Part shown: positions 16,528 to 25,977 of the stretch, in pieces | Position numbering within the stretch: position 1 is the first letter of the stretch | Layout of the letters: each line of letters opens with the position of its first letter | NCBI GenBank assembly: GCA_937935075.1 | Contig: CALGYB010000123.1 | Span: 1-57,754, forward strand | DNA length: 57,754 nucleotides | DNA from: an uncultured Roseiflexus sp. | Lineage (GTDB): Bacteria > Chloroflexota > Chloroflexia > Chloroflexales > Roseiflexaceae | Direction: 5' to 3' | The notes under the pieces: model-generated | Databases searched by the model: none | What the model saw: only the letters and a program-made list of their open reading frames with translations | What the model was told of the DNA's origin: nothing | Translations under genes and position numbers: made by a program

Positions 16528-18027
16528 ATGCAAAACCGTTGCCAGATACGTCGATCATCGCTCACGTCTTCGGATGAGGCGCATCTCACCCGCCGTCAGT
16601 CCTTAGAATCATCCGCTGCGGAACCGGTTACTGGGATTCATAATGACCAGGACGTTGTTATTCCGAACGACGGGCATCGTTTCGACACGATTCGTCTGTA
16701 CACTGATAGCCGCGCTGATCAACGCCCTCACCCGATGTCAGGTGCGCCGTTATCTCCTGGAGAGTCCCCCCAAAGCGGCGATCTGTCCCATGTTCAACCG
16801 GTCTTCACGGCGCCTGTGATTGCGCAGCGAGCGCCAGGCGCCTATCTCCAGCGCACGCCAGCCGAAGATCTGATTGCCGAGCATACGACGATGTTCAACC
16901 TGCACGAAGATCGGCTTGGTGCGGCGCTGCTGCAACGCATGCGCAGCGGACAGCACGATTTCATCATGCAGGTGTTCGATGCCCTTGGTTCGACCGACCG
17001 TGATGATGTAGCATACGAAATGATGCATCGCGCATCTGATGCCGATCTCAGGCAGGCTGTGCAGTCGTCGGAAGGACGTCGCCTGCTTGACCGTATGTTC
17101 GATGAACTGACCGCCGGCAACGTTTCGCAAGAGGAGCAACAGGAGGCTGACCGTATTGTGCGCGTGAAAGCGGGTCGGCTTAGCCCGGAACAGTTCGAGC
17201 AGGGCATGCGCACAGCAAAGATTTTCCCCTTTCGCCTTCCCGGTCTGACGGTTTTGGATGATGCGCCCATCTCAGCAGAACGACGCGAGCGCGGTCGCAT
17301 CTGGATCAGACAGCCGGTACGTGTGTTGGGAACGTCAATGTTTCGTGCAGAAACGCGCACGCTGCCATCAGAAGTGTTTACCTCCGGGATTGAATTGCCA
17401 GAGGACGAGATCGTTGGGGTGCGGATGTACGATATGGGCGGCATTACGATCTACCGTCCGGCGTTGTTTCTCATTCAACTGGCGAATACGACCGATACCA
17501 CGGTGCTGACCAAGATCATCGAGGTGGCCGGTATCGGCGTGACGCTCGGCGCCGGAGCGCTGGCAAGCGCTGGCGGTGAGGCGTCTCTGATCGCGCGCGC
17601 CTTTGTATGGGCGGATCGTGTGGCATTTGCGCTTGGCACAGTGGCGTCGGTTATTGCCGAGCATCGGGGCTGGATTATCCGTCGCTTCGGCGCATCGGGA
17701 CAGACGTTCTTGAGAGCGATTGAAATGCTGCAGAGCGCGTTGTACGTCTACAACATCGTGTCTATCGTGCGCAACACGCCGCGGCTTGTCACCGGGTTGC
17801 GGTCTTCGTTCGACGAGTGGAGCGCTGCGGTACGGGGCATCGAACGCGAACTCAGCGCTGCTGAACTTCAGACGATCCGAACTATTAGCGATGAGACGAA
17901 TACAATTTTGCAGCAGTGCGCCGCTGTTGCGCAGGCAGCGCAGGGTCCGCCCCAAAGCGGCAGTCTATCAGGCGTGGAAAGCGACACTACTCTCGGTGCA
18001 GCGCCCCCTGTCACACGGCCACGGTAA
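16528..18027 (+). CDS. effector-like protein related to DUF4157/contractile-injection cargo
   Basis: 499 residues. The start is fixed by GGAGG at 16516-16520. Residues 50-64 (HRFDTIRLYTDSRAD) look like the first strand of a DUF4157 leader (usual form HDFSxVRVHTDxRAA), which marks cargo of extracellular contractile injection systems; the rest of that domain is absent. Residues 130-215 (ALLQRMRSG, FDALGSTDRDDVAYEM, GRRLLDRMFDELTAGNV) resemble helical modules in such proteins. Residues 325-380 are hydrophobic and Gly/Ala-rich (IIEVAGIGVTLGAGALASAGG) and could enter a membrane. No tube, sheath or baseplate gene is nearby. Family assignment is from memory of sequence style, so function is not proven. 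Confidence 0.5.
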   Translation: MQNRCQIRRSSLTSSDEAHLTRRQSLESSAAEPVTGIHNDQDVVIPNDGHRFDTIRLYTDSRADQRPHPMSGAPLSPGESPQSGDLSHVQPVFTAPVIAQRAPGAYLQRTPAEDLIAEHTTMFNLHEDRLGAALLQRMRSGQHDFIMQVFDALGSTDRDDVAYEMMHRASDADLRQAVQSSEGRRLLDRMFDELTAGNVSQEEQQEADRIVRVKAGRLSPEQFEQGMRTAKIFPFRLPGLTVLDDAPISAERRERGRIWIRQPVRVLGTSMFRAETRTLPSEVFTSGIELPEDEIVGVRMYDMGGITIYRPALFLIQLANTTDTTVLTKIIEVAGIGVTLGAGALASAGGEASLIARAFVWADRVAFALGTVASVIAEHRGWIIRRFGASGQTFLRAIEMLQSALYVYNIVSIVRNTPRLVTGLRSSFDEWSAAVRGIERELSAAELQTIRTISDETNTILQQCAAVAQAAQGPPQSGSLSGVESDTTLGAAPPVTRPR

Positions 18028-18182
18028 TACTCATACGCGGTCATTTGAACAATCATGGTTGTTGAGCACATCATCCGGTACCGCCCGGTGCAGCCCGCGC
18101 AGGCGGGCTTTGCAACCGTAGCTCGCGGCTTCAGCCGCTGGTCGGACTCGAACATCTTGTATGAATGACCGCCACGTGGTAT
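18026..18182. repeat. mosaic dispersed repeat (three modules)
   Basis: Three modules are joined. 18026-18057 is an inverted copy of 22682-22715. 18067-18140 matches 50640-50713 (GCCCGCGCAGGC, GGCTTTGCAACCGTAGC, CGGCTTCAGCCGC shared). 18143-18182 has TCGAACATCTTGTATGAATG, matching 50600-50640, 50805-50845 and, inverted, 22310-22355. It fills the gap between the effector-like gene and the M20 peptidase gene. Confidence 0.7.
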
Positions 18183-18199
18183 AAGATGACGCCCGCATG

Positions 18200-19486
18200 C
18201 TACGCGACACCGCAGAAGCGCAGCGCGGTCAGCGCCAGTGTTTGCGTGGCAATGCGCAGGTCGGCAATCGCAACCCGTTCATTCGGACGGTGGGCATCGC
18301 GCACATCCCCTGGTCCGAAGAGGATCGTCGGGGTGCGGCCCTCATTCACCAGCAGACGCATATCAGCGCCATAGGTCATGCCTTCGAATACGGCTGCCGC
18401 GCCGGTGATGTCGGTGAACGATTCGCCGGCGGTCAGCACCAGCGGGTGATCGACAGGTGTGCTCGCGGGTGCAAATTGGCCGCCCCACCACTCGATGCGT
18501 GGCGGATGCTCGCGGAGCCATGGATCAGCGTGTGCGGCGCGGGTAACCGTTTCTTCCAGCATCTGTCGCGCTGCGGTGAGATCCTCGCCGACTGCCACAC
18601 CGTATCGTCCCTCGGCAACGAGCGTTTCGGCGACAGTCGAAGCCCACTCACCGGCGCGCACTACACCAATACACAGCGCATATGGGAGTGTATAACGGCG
18701 GTAGAGCCGGCTGATGGGATCGTCCCGCAGCCGCGCCTCTGCGTTGCGTGCGGCTTCCAGGTCCATCAGCGCCTGGTAGAGGAGCATAAACTTTTCGATG
18801 GCGCTGACCCCTTCTTCGCGCACACACCCGTGTGCTGCGGCGCCGGGAACGGTCAGGCGAAAGTTGAGCGCCCCCGCTTGCGCCGGCGCAATCCGCAGTT
18901 CCGTTGGTTCGACCACAATCGCGCCATCTCCGGTATGGCCGCGCAGCACTGTAGCGAGGGCGCCGCAGCCCCCATCCTCCTCGCCGATCACACTCTGGAT
19001 GAGGAGGCGCCCCTTCAGCCGCACGCCGGCGTCACGGATGGCTTTCAATGCGAAGAGCGCGCACGCCAGCCCGCCCTTCATATCGAGCGCGCCGCGCCCG
19101 TACACCCAACCGTCGGCAATTGTCGCCTGCCACGGCGGGAAGCGCCACAACGCCTCATCGCCCACCGGCACGACATCGACATGTCCGTTGAAGATGAGGG
19201 TTGGTCCATTTCCCAGGCCGTTCACGCCGACGACCCCTAACCCACGCTGACGCTCCACTTCTGCCGAAAATGCCGGATGACGGCGCAGTGCAGCGAAGTC
19301 GATCTCCCAGACATCCACCTCACACTCCAGACGTTCCAGGGATGCTGCAACATACTCTTGCGCTGCCGACTCGCCAGGGGAACCGGCGAGGCTCGGAATC
19401 GCCACCAGGTCGCTGAGAAACGCCAGCAACCCATCGATGTCAACCGCTTCAATGACTGCACGTTCAATCGGATCGGTGATGGCCAT
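18200..19486 (-). CDS. M20-family metallopeptidase/deacylase (ArgE/DapE/ACY1-like)
   Basis: 428 residues. FNGHVDVVP carries the first metal His and its catalytic Asp, YGRGALDMKGGLA the bridging Asp, and SVIGEEDGG the catalytic Glu and metal Glu. The central dimerisation domain follows (LTVPGAAAHGCVREEGVSAIEKF). The family removes acyl or peptide groups from amino acids in the cytoplasm. GAGGGTAGGA precedes the ATG. It follows the amidinotransferase-fold gene by 4 nt, so the pair is likely an operon acting on one arginine- or guanidino-related substrate. That is inference only. Confidence 0.9.
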   Translation of the reverse strand: MAITDPIERAVIEAVDIDGLLAFLSDLVAIPSLAGSPGESAAQEYVAASLERLECEVDVWEIDFAALRRHPAFSAEVERQRGLGVVGVNGLGNGPTLIFNGHVDVVPVGDEALWRFPPWQATIADGWVYGRGALDMKGGLACALFALKAIRDAGVRLKGRLLIQSVIGEEDGGCGALATVLRGHTGDGAIVVEPTELRIAPAQAGALNFRLTVPGAAAHGCVREEGVSAIEKFMLLYQALMDLEAARNAEARLRDDPISRLYRRYTLPYALCIGVVRAGEWASTVAETLVAEGRYGVAVGEDLTAARQMLEETVTRAAHADPWLREHPPRIEWWGGQFAPASTPVDHPLVLTAGESFTDITGAAAVFEGMTYGADMRLLVNEGRTPTILFGPGDVRDAHRPNERVAIADLRIATQTLALTALRFCGVA

Positions 19487-19490
19487 TGTC

Positions 19491-20354
19491 CTACCCTCGC
19501 AAAATCGGGCGTGTCAGGCAGGTCGGGCCGCCTTCCGCCTTGATAGAGATCTCGTCGCCACAGTAGGTCAGCACCTCACATCCTGCCGCCTCCAGGCGTT
19601 GCTTTGTCAGCGGGTTATTCTCCAGCATCAGGCACTGCCCAGGCGCCAGCGCCAGCACATTCGGTCCCATCGTCGGGAACTCAGCGTCGGGGACCTCGAT
19701 CAGGCGAAAGCCGCGACGCTGCAATTCCTGATAGAACGGCACAGAGAGCAACGGCGGATACACAACCGCCAGCCGTTCATCGACGATGCTGATCAGCGAC
19801 AGAAGGTGCAGGCATGCGTCGGGACCCTGGTAGTACGGCAGTTCGACCGGCAGGGTGCGGATGCCATGCGGCGCCAGCGCATCGGTCAACCGGCGCAGCC
19901 CTTCGGCGTTCGTGCGAAACCCGATGCCGACAGCAAGCGTTTCTTCGTCGAGCCAGAGGAGATCGCCCCCTTCGGCGCGCGCGTCGCCATCGAGCGTTGC
20001 CAGGATCGGGATGCCGATCTGTGTGAAACATTCTGCCAGCGCCGCTTCCTCGCCGCGCCGCAGTTTCTTCCCCATGCGCAGCACAACTGCGCCCGCATTT
20101 GTAACGATTGCCGGATCAAAGACAAAAATGGCATCTGCTCGATCAGGCTGCGGGAGATCGTGATACACCACCTCAACGCCAGCGCTGCGCAGGATGGCAA
20201 CCAGCGCGTCATGTTCTTCCTGAGCGCGCGCGAGATCGGGACGCGCGGTGTAATGCCAGCGCTGCGGGTCCGCCTCGCCGAACGCCTTGTCTGGCCGCCG
20301 CACAACGACCCGCCGGAGCGGCGCGATCATGCTCTGAGCGCCATAGGATCGCAT
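19491..20354 (-). CDS. amidinotransferase-fold hydrolase, dimethylarginine dimethylaminohydrolase-like
   Basis: 287 residues. Family features: an acidic FVFDPAIVTNAGAVVLRMGKKLRRGEE, EGGDLLWLDEETLAVGIGFRTN, the active-site His in CLHLLSLISIVDERLAVVYP, and the nucleophilic Cys near the C-terminus in EGGPTCLTRPI. These enzymes hydrolyse guanidino groups such as methylated arginine or related substrates. ATG 20354 begins MRSYGAQSMIAPLRRVVV, as the family does; the longer frame upstream runs through intergenic repeats. First gene of a two-gene operon with the M20 peptidase. Confidence 0.87.
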   Translation of the reverse strand: MRSYGAQSMIAPLRRVVVRRPDKAFGEADPQRWHYTARPDLARAQEEHDALVAILRSAGVEVVYHDLPQPDRADAIFVFDPAIVTNAGAVVLRMGKKLRRGEEAALAECFTQIGIPILATLDGDARAEGGDLLWLDEETLAVGIGFRTNAEGLRRLTDALAPHGIRTLPVELPYYQGPDACLHLLSLISIVDERLAVVYPPLLSVPFYQELQRRGFRLIEVPDAEFPTMGPNVLALAPGQCLMLENNPLTKQRLEAAGCEVLTYCGDEISIKAEGGPTCLTRPILRG

Positions 20355-20882
20355 GACTGCACCTGCCTGTGTGAAGAACCGGTCTGGGGTAAGCATACCA
20401 TACCCTGGAGCGAGCGCTTCGATGTGGACGGTTTCGCTGCTGCTCAGTGATGAGTGACGAAAGATGGATGTTCCGCCTGGAACGGTTGACGCTGAGAGCG
20501 CAGGCATCTTGCCCGCACGCATTTTGGGAGCGATCCTGGGAGCGCGGGCATCTTGCCCGCACGTGTATACCCTGCGTCAACGGAGCGCCGGTCGCAGCCA
20601 GGACATGGAATGGGCAGGCGGCGGCGAAGCGTAAGGGCGGGTCTGAGATCCGCCCTCGCGCTGTCCAGGTCCAGAATGACGTATGGAGCGACAACGCAGC
20701 GACGCAAGGTATGACTGCACCTTCATGGGCACAGAGGCGGGGCTTCTTTGATACAATAGAAGTCACAGGAAATGCTCTATCTTTCCTGGCGCGCACCGTC
20801 GGTGAATATGCACAGGCTGCTGTTCGAGACGGTTCCGCAGACCAATTGAAACCACAGAAGCGCTAGATATGGAGGCGCTCGT
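20355..20882. repeat. intergenic region with two GCGGGCAAGATGCCCGC-type hairpin repeats
   Basis: 528 nt without a gene. Two copies of GAGCGC-[A/G]-GGCATCTTGCCCGCACG occur at about 20498-20520 and 20542-20564. Each contains the self-complementary GGGCATCTTGCCC type core and could form a small hairpin. A related form (GCGGGCGTCTCGCCCGCC) is at 51281-51298. The remainder shows nothing I can assign; it includes the unmapped promoter for the small gene at 20883. Confidence 0.55.
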
Positions 20883-21083
20883 ATGAAACTTCTTCAGGTC
20901 ATTGCCAGCGGCATTACCCGGCAACTCAGGCGCCTGAGCCGGTTTTTCAGGCGATCTTCTCCTCGCCGCCGCTCCCCTGAACTTGCCGAACTGGAGTCTC
21001 AGTTCTATCGGGATACCGACCAGGATCGCGAGCAGGTCTGGAATCGCCAGTTTTCTAACTCTATCAAATCGGGGCGAGGGTGA
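20883..21083 (+). CDS. small basic hypothetical protein
   Basis: 66 residues. MKLLQVIASGITRQLRRLSRFF is an amphipathic basic helix, followed by an Arg/Ser-rich run and an acidic segment (ELAELESQFYRDTDQDREQVWN). ATGGAGGCGCTCGT before the ATG gives a good ribosome site. It might lie on a membrane surface. No family recognised. It ends 21 nt before the DUF155 gene, with which it is probably co-transcribed. Confidence 0.55.
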   Translation: MKLLQVIASGITRQLRRLSRFFRRSSPRRRSPELAELESQFYRDTDQDREQVWNRQFSNSIKSGRG

Positions 21084-21104
21084 GCGTCTGCGCGAATCAC
21101 CTTT

Positions 21105-22244
21105 ATGATGACGACAACCGACACGCCACCTGTTGCTGTCTCGCACCTGCCCGCGATTACGTCCGCCGCTCTGACGATGTATCAGTTTTTCGACATCGGC
21201 GACGCCATCGACCTGGATCAGGCGCAACGCTGCCTGAGCAACCCGTCGGAGCGGCGTGTTCGCCTGCGCACGCGCCAATCCGAAAGTATTCGCATCGCGC
21301 AGCCGCCGTTGCGCATCGATCTTGGAAGTGTGCCGGTCACACTGGCGGATGAACAGCGCATCGGCGCGTTGCGCGCCGTCGTGTACGATCTCGGCGCCAT
21401 CGAGATTGCCATTGAGATACGCCTGACCACGCCGCTATCGTGGGAGAACGTCGCCGATCTGTTTGCCGCTGCACAGGAACTGCCAGCCGAGATGACAGAA
21501 CGTATCGCCGCTGCGCTCGATGACCTGGAAGCGCTCATTCGACCGGCGATCTCCCATCCGCAGCGTTCGCCGGTAGTCGAAGACTACTGCGTGTTGATCG
21601 TCGAACGACTCACCCCGCCCTGCAATGTCGCTGAACTGTCGGATCATCCGGCGGTGCGCGCCGCGCTCCTGGGTGAGCGACGCACCCTCAGCGCGGATGC
21701 GTCGCGCCTGGTCACCGCGCTGAGTTATTACTCGGATGACCTGGCGCTCCTCAGCTGGAACGGCGCACTCCTGATTGAATCGGACGCCGCCGCAGCCGCG
21801 ACGGCTGTCGATATTCTGGCATTTGCCAATGTCGAACTGCTGCTCATTCGATCCTACGACGCCGCGCTCAATGCGCGTCTGCCGGAAGTGCACCGTCGCA
21901 TCGCTCAGGCGCAGCGGCGTTTTACCATGCCGCTCGTGCGCCGCTACAGTCAGTTGCTCAGTGATGTGCAGCGGCTGGTCGCGGAAGTGACCGAGGTGAC
22001 CGAACAGATCGACAATGCGCTCAAAGTCACCGACGATGTCTACTGGAACCGGCTCTACAGCGCGGCGCTCAGCGTGCTGCGCGTGCGCGTCTGGCGCGAA
22101 GGCGTCGATCACAAACTGGCGCTGCTGCGTGAGACGTATGCCATGCTTCACGCCGATGCCGACTCGGAACGCGCTGCCGCGCTCGAGTGGGCTATTGTGC
22201 TCTTGATCGTCTTCGAGATCGTCATGGCGCTGTTGGGGAAGTGA
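21105..22244 (+). CDS. RMD1/DUF155 family protein
   Basis: 379 residues. The C-terminal part (TEVTEQIDNALKVTDDVYWNRLYSAALSVLRVRVW ... LEWAIVLLIVFEIVMALLG) matches the RMD1/Sif2/RMND1 family, with its single membrane segment at the very end. The N-terminal part (MYQFFDIGDAIDL, then DLGAIEIAIEI) also fits. Eukaryotic members act in mitochondria; bacterial ones have no firm role. The protein probably hangs on the membrane by its C-terminus with the bulk in the cytoplasm. ATG 21105 or 21108, no clear ribosome site, 21 nt after the small basic gene. Confidence 0.8.
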   Translation: MMTTTDTPPVAVSHLPAITSAALTMYQFFDIGDAIDLDQAQRCLSNPSERRVRLRTRQSESIRIAQPPLRIDLGSVPVTLADEQRIGALRAVVYDLGAIEIAIEIRLTTPLSWENVADLFAAAQELPAEMTERIAAALDDLEALIRPAISHPQRSPVVEDYCVLIVERLTPPCNVAELSDHPAVRAALLGERRTLSADASRLVTALSYYSDDLALLSWNGALLIESDAAAAATAVDILAFANVELLLIRSYDAALNARLPEVHRRIAQAQRRFTMPLVRRYSQLLSDVQRLVAEVTEVTEQIDNALKVTDDVYWNRLYSAALSVLRVRVWREGVDHKLALLRETYAMLHADADSERAAALEWAIVLLIVFEIVMALLGK

Positions 22245-22737
22245 CGCTGCGCCCGCTGTATCCAGAGAGCCGGAAAGCGGTTGTGATCGTGCTGATGCCA
22301 GGTGGCGGTCAGTCAGACAAGATGTTCGCGCGTTCGTTGTGCAAGGCGCAGTGGTCAACGCGCGGCGTCAGTCGGGGAGGGTATGACCATGCATCGTCAT
22401 CAATAGCCCCAGCGGGGCTTTCTCCTCAGCGAGGGCTTTAGCCCGCAGCTAGGCTGGTGAAGCGCCATGCGCCTGTTGAGGGCGTTCCGCCATCGAGTTC
22501 TTCTCGATGATCGTGCGGCTTGCCGCAATGTACACGAGCTTATGGTATGATGAATACTCATGAGTCCACGGCACACAGGCTTCACCACCAGGGACCCGAA
22601 GCGCACGAAGGTGAAGAAACATGAAGCGCCTTTCCTTTGTATCCCTTTGTGACCTTCGTGGTTAGCTTTTTGCAGTGAAGTCATGATTGTCCAAATGACC
22701 GCGCATCAGTATCACATTGATCGCTCTGTGAGCGAGA
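22245..22737. repeat. intergenic mosaic of dispersed repeats
   Basis: 493 nt with no gene. Recognisable parts: 22300-22370, inverted relative to 50772-50840 (AAGATGTTCG... on this strand); 22403-22450, an inverted form of the GGGCTGAAGCCCTTGCTGAGGA module at 47125 and 50427; 22592-22683, the second copy of the repeat at 173-258; 22682-22715, an inverted copy of 18026-18057. The only ORFs are repeat artefacts. Confidence 0.7.
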
Positions 22738-24759
22738 TTAACACGCATCAACTTCCACCGACGCGCGTGCTTCTAGCGGCTGCGGCACATCCGCCGCAGC
22801 GTCGTCCAATGGCACACAGAGCGCATGAACCGCCTGGCGTTGCTCGAGCGTTCCCCAGACGGCAAGCCGGTCGCCGGCCAGCAACAAGGTTTCTGGACCG
22901 GGGTTGGCGATGACGGCAGAGTCGCGCTCAATGGCGACAATTGTTGCGCCGGTGTGCCAACGGATATGGTTTTCGCCAATCGTTTTTCCGTCGAGCGACG
23001 ATCCGGCTTCGACCGTCATCCAGGCAAGGCCGGTCGCCGAGGCAGACTTCCGCAGGACATTGAGCAGCAATTCTTCCTGACCGGGCAATCGTAGCGGTCG
23101 ATACCCCTGCATACGCACAGCATCAGCCAGCATGTCAATGGCTTCCGGTGCAACATCACAGCGTAACAGCGCCTGGCGCACCATCTCGATCCCCGCCTCG
23201 AACTCCGGTTGCACGATCTCGTCCACGCCCAACGGTTGCAGTTCCTCGATCTGCGCCACGTTCGCCGCGCGCGCGATCAGCGGCACGGTTGCATTCAACT
23301 GGCGCACCTGGCGCACCACCTGCTCCACATCGACCCCGCTGGCAACCACCACGAGCACCAGTCGGGCGTGCGCCAATCCGGCCGCTTCCAACACAACCGG
23401 GCTGGCGCCGTCGCCGTAGATCACCGGCAACCCCGCCTTCTTTGCACGCTCGACGGCGTCGTAATTCTGATCGATCACGACACATGGCATTCGGAGGTGC
23501 TGGAGCGCCCCCGCAGTATAACGCCCGACCCGCCCATAGCCAATGATAATGATGTGATTGTGCAACGTTTGTTCTGGAACGAGATGCGCCTCGATGACCG
23601 TGCGGGTTCGCCGTAGCCGTGCTGCCAGCGGATCGGCGCCTCGCACCGCAAAAGGGGTCAACACCATCGTCACCACTGCCGTCGCCAGCACCAGCGTGAA
23701 GGTCTCCTGGCGAATAGCATTGGCGTTCAGCCCGACCTCAGCCAGCACGAAGGCAAACTCGCCGATCTGAAACATGCCCAATCCCACCAGGATCGGAATG
23801 CCTTCAGCATAGCCGAAGGCGCGCGAGATCGCACCGAAGATCAGCGCTTTTCCAATGGCGACGAGCGCCACCACCAGCAGCACAATGCCGAGGTGATCGA
23901 GCAGAAACGCCGGGTCGATGAGCATCCCGATCGACACGAAGAACAACAAGCCAAACAGATCGCGGAGCGGACCGATGTTGCTGAGCGCGTGATGGCTATG
24001 CTCCGACTCGCTCAAGACCATGCCGGCGACGAATGCGCCGAAGGCGAACGACAGTCCCGCCAGATATGTCGCATACCCCACGCCAAGCCCAATGGCCACA
24101 ACCGCGATCAGATAGAGTTCGCGCGAGTTCCAGGCGGCAATCTGCCGCAGAATGACCGGCATCAGGCGTGTGCCGCCATAGATCATCAGTGCAAGAAAGA
24201 GCGCGGCGCGAAGAATCGCCCAGCCAAGCACAGGCAATCCTGCGCCAGGGTCCTGAAGCGTTGGCAGAATGATGAGCATCGGCACAACCGCCAGGTCCTG
24301 CACAATCAGCATGCTCATCATGATGCGTCCTGCCAGTGAACCGAGCCGCCCCTGTTCGAGCAACGTTTTGAGAATGACCATCGTGCTCGACAGCGCCACA
24401 ATAGCGCCAAACCAGAGCGACTCGTATTCGGGCCAGCCGAGCATACGACCAACACCAAACCCGAACGCCATGGTCACCAGGATCTGAATTGTCGTGCCTG
24501 CCAGGGCAATGGTGCGCACCTTTCCCATGCGACCGAGATTGAATTCGAGACCGAGCGCAAAGAGCAGCAGCGCCACACCGATTTCGGCGAGCAGTTCAAT
24601 GTCGTGAATATTGCTGATGGTGACCCCTCCGGTATGCGGACCAACGACCACTCCAGCGAGGATATATCCCAGAATAAGCGGTTGACCGAACCGTTGCGCA
24701 ATAAATCCGCCAATGAGCGCCGCAACGACGATAATGGCGATATCTGCTGCTATTCCCAT
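22738..24759 (-). CDS. CPA2-family cation:proton antiporter with TrkA-N and TrkA-C domains (KefB/C-like)
   Basis: 673 residues. About 12-13 membrane segments in the first 380 residues form the Na+/H+ exchanger domain, with the family segment [23 protein letters not shown] Rossmann RCK/TrkA-N domain follows ([16 protein letters not shown] near residue 410), binding a nucleotide, then a TrkA-C domain from about residue 580 ([22 protein letters not shown]). It exports K+ or Na+ in exchange for protons under nucleotide control. AAGGAGACGCGT before ATG 24759 fixes the start. It stands alone. Confidence 0.93.
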   Translation of the reverse strand: MGIAADIAIIVVAALIGGFIAQRFGQPLILGYILAGVVVGPHTGGVTISNIHDIELLAEIGVALLLFALGLEFNLGRMGKVRTIALAGTTIQILVTMAFGFGVGRMLGWPEYESLWFGAIVALSSTMVILKTLLEQGRLGSLAGRIMMSMLIVQDLAVVPMLIILPTLQDPGAGLPVLGWAILRAALFLALMIYGGTRLMPVILRQIAAWNSRELYLIAVVAIGLGVGYATYLAGLSFAFGAFVAGMVLSESEHSHHALSNIGPLRDLFGLLFFVSIGMLIDPAFLLDHLGIVLLVVALVAIGKALIFGAISRAFGYAEGIPILVGLGMFQIGEFAFVLAEVGLNANAIRQETFTLVLATAVVTMVLTPFAVRGADPLAARLRRTRTVIEAHLVPEQTLHNHIIIIGYGRVGRYTAGALQHLRMPCVVIDQNYDAVERAKKAGLPVIYGDGASPVVLEAAGLAHARLVLVVVASGVDVEQVVRQVRQLNATVPLIARAANVAQIEELQPLGVDEIVQPEFEAGIEMVRQALLRCDVAPEAIDMLADAVRMQGYRPLRLPGQEELLLNVLRKSASATGLAWMTVEAGSSLDGKTIGENHIRWHTGATIVAIERDSAVIANPGPETLLLAGDRLAVWGTLEQRQAVHALCVPLDDAAADVPQPLEARASVEVDAC

Positions 24760-25200
24760 ACGCGTCTCCTTGCGCAGGTCTTGGTGTGACCGGAGCGGAC
24801 GCAATCGCCTGCGTGAGCAGGGCGTGCGCTGCAGATTCCCCCGAATGAAGATCGCCTGATGCAGATTGGCTGCTATCAACAGCGCCGAAACGTTCGACGC
24901 AGATGTTACCGGGGAAGAGAGATTTCCTCACACGTGGACGAGCAGGCAAAAAGCCAGCTCGAAGATGCGCATGTCATTATAACGGCATTATCGTTGTTCT
25001 GCACGCCAGAGGTTAGGAGTTAGGGGTTAGTCTTAACCTGCAACCTCTCGCCTCTCGCCTCTCGCCTCTTGCCTCTCGCCTCTCGCCTCTTGCCTCTCGC
25101 CTCTTGCCTCTCGCCTCTTGCCTCTCGCCTCTCGCCTCTTGCCTCTCGCCTCTCGCCTCTTGCCTCTCGCCTCTCGCCTCTTGCCCATAACCCTGGTGGA
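24760..25200. repeat. intergenic region with heptamer microsatellite and telomere-like unit
   Basis: From 25041 to about 25187 the sequence is some twenty copies of GCCTCTC or GCCTCTT (7-bp unit, mostly in 14- or 21-bp higher order). Just before it, GGTTAGGAGTTAGGGGTTAG (25012-25031) is the telomere-like unit seen at 14407-14452. Reading either strand through the heptamers gives EARGERQ- or LASRLSP-type artefact proteins. 24760-25010 shows nothing I can assign apart from the antiporter upstream region. Confidence 0.85.
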
Positions 25201-25202
25201 TT

Positions 25203-25237
25203 GCAACCTTTTCATCCCTGGACTCGTCATGTACAAT
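25203..25237 (+). promoter_or_regulatory. probable promoter of the ECF sigma operon
   Basis: GCAACC (25203-25208) followed by TTTT and, 16 bp on, CGTC (25225-25228) is the layout of many promoters read by ECF sigma factors, which often control themselves. An overlapping housekeeping reading is TTTTCA (25209-25214), 17 bp, TACAAT (25232-25237). I cannot decide between them from sequence. Confidence 0.45.
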
Positions 25238-25297
25238 TGAAGCGATGTATGCGTCGATGGGCTGTGAGTCACATCGGCGCTGCAAGGGAGTAGAACG

Positions 25298-25972
25298 GTG
25301 GCTGAGCCATCTGCTGAACTTATCCGACGCGCGCAGGCTGGCGATCCGGAAGCATTGACACAACTCGTGCTCAGCCAGCAGCAGTATGTCTACAGCATTG
25401 CCATGAGCGTGCTGAAGAACCCCGACGATGCTGCTGATCTGACGCAGGAAGCGTTTATTCGTCTCTTCCGCGCATTGCCGCAGTACAATGGCGAGAGCCG
25501 GTTCACGACCTGGCTCTACCGTCTGGTGGTCAACCTAGGGCGCGACGAACTGCGTCGCCGGGGACGGCAGGCGCCGCTGGCATCTCCGGCAGACGGCGAT
25601 GAAGACCTTGATGCCATCGATGGCATCGCTGACGATGATCGCTGGTCGGACCCGGAGGAAGCGCTTGACTCGCATGAATTACGCAATGAAGTGCGTCGCG
25701 CGCTGGCGCAGCTCGAGGAGCATTATCGTCTGGTGCTGACGCTCTATTACTTTGAAGATATGAAATATACCGATATTGCTGAGATCCTCGATCTGCCGCT
25801 CAACACTGTTAAGAGCCACATTCGGCGCGGGAAAGAGCGCCTGGCTGCCATTCTCCAGGAGCGTGAACAACCGCCGGCTGCACACGCAATGCCGGCGCCA
25901 AAGCAACCGGAGACTGGCGGCAGACCGTTTAGCCCGTTTATGCGGTTGCCTGTGCCGGTTGGGGGGAGGTAA
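25298..25972 (+). CDS. ECF-type RNA polymerase sigma factor
   Basis: 224 residues. Region 2: YSIAMSVLKNPDDAADLTQEAFIRLFRALPQY and SRFTTWLYRLVVNLGRDELRRRGR (residues 30-90), binding the -10. Region 4: LPLNTVKSHIRRGKERLAAIL (near residues 165-190), a helix-turn-helix for the -35. An acidic linker lies between. The C-terminal 30 residues are Pro-rich. It starts with GTG behind GGGAGTAG. The next gene, 5 nt downstream, encodes its zinc-finger anti-sigma partner. Confidence 0.95.
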   Translation: MAEPSAELIRRAQAGDPEALTQLVLSQQQYVYSIAMSVLKNPDDAADLTQEAFIRLFRALPQYNGESRFTTWLYRLVVNLGRDELRRRGRQAPLASPADGDEDLDAIDGIADDDRWSDPEEALDSHELRNEVRRALAQLEEHYRLVLTLYYFEDMKYTDIAEILDLPLNTVKSHIRRGKERLAAILQEREQPPAAHAMPAPKQPETGGRPFSPFMRLPVPVGGR

Positions 25973-25977
25973 GCGCT

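Noticed and set aside
25041-25187. CRISPR array or coding repeats
   Set aside because: A continuous 7-bp microsatellite without spacers; both reading directions give only low-complexity artefact proteins.
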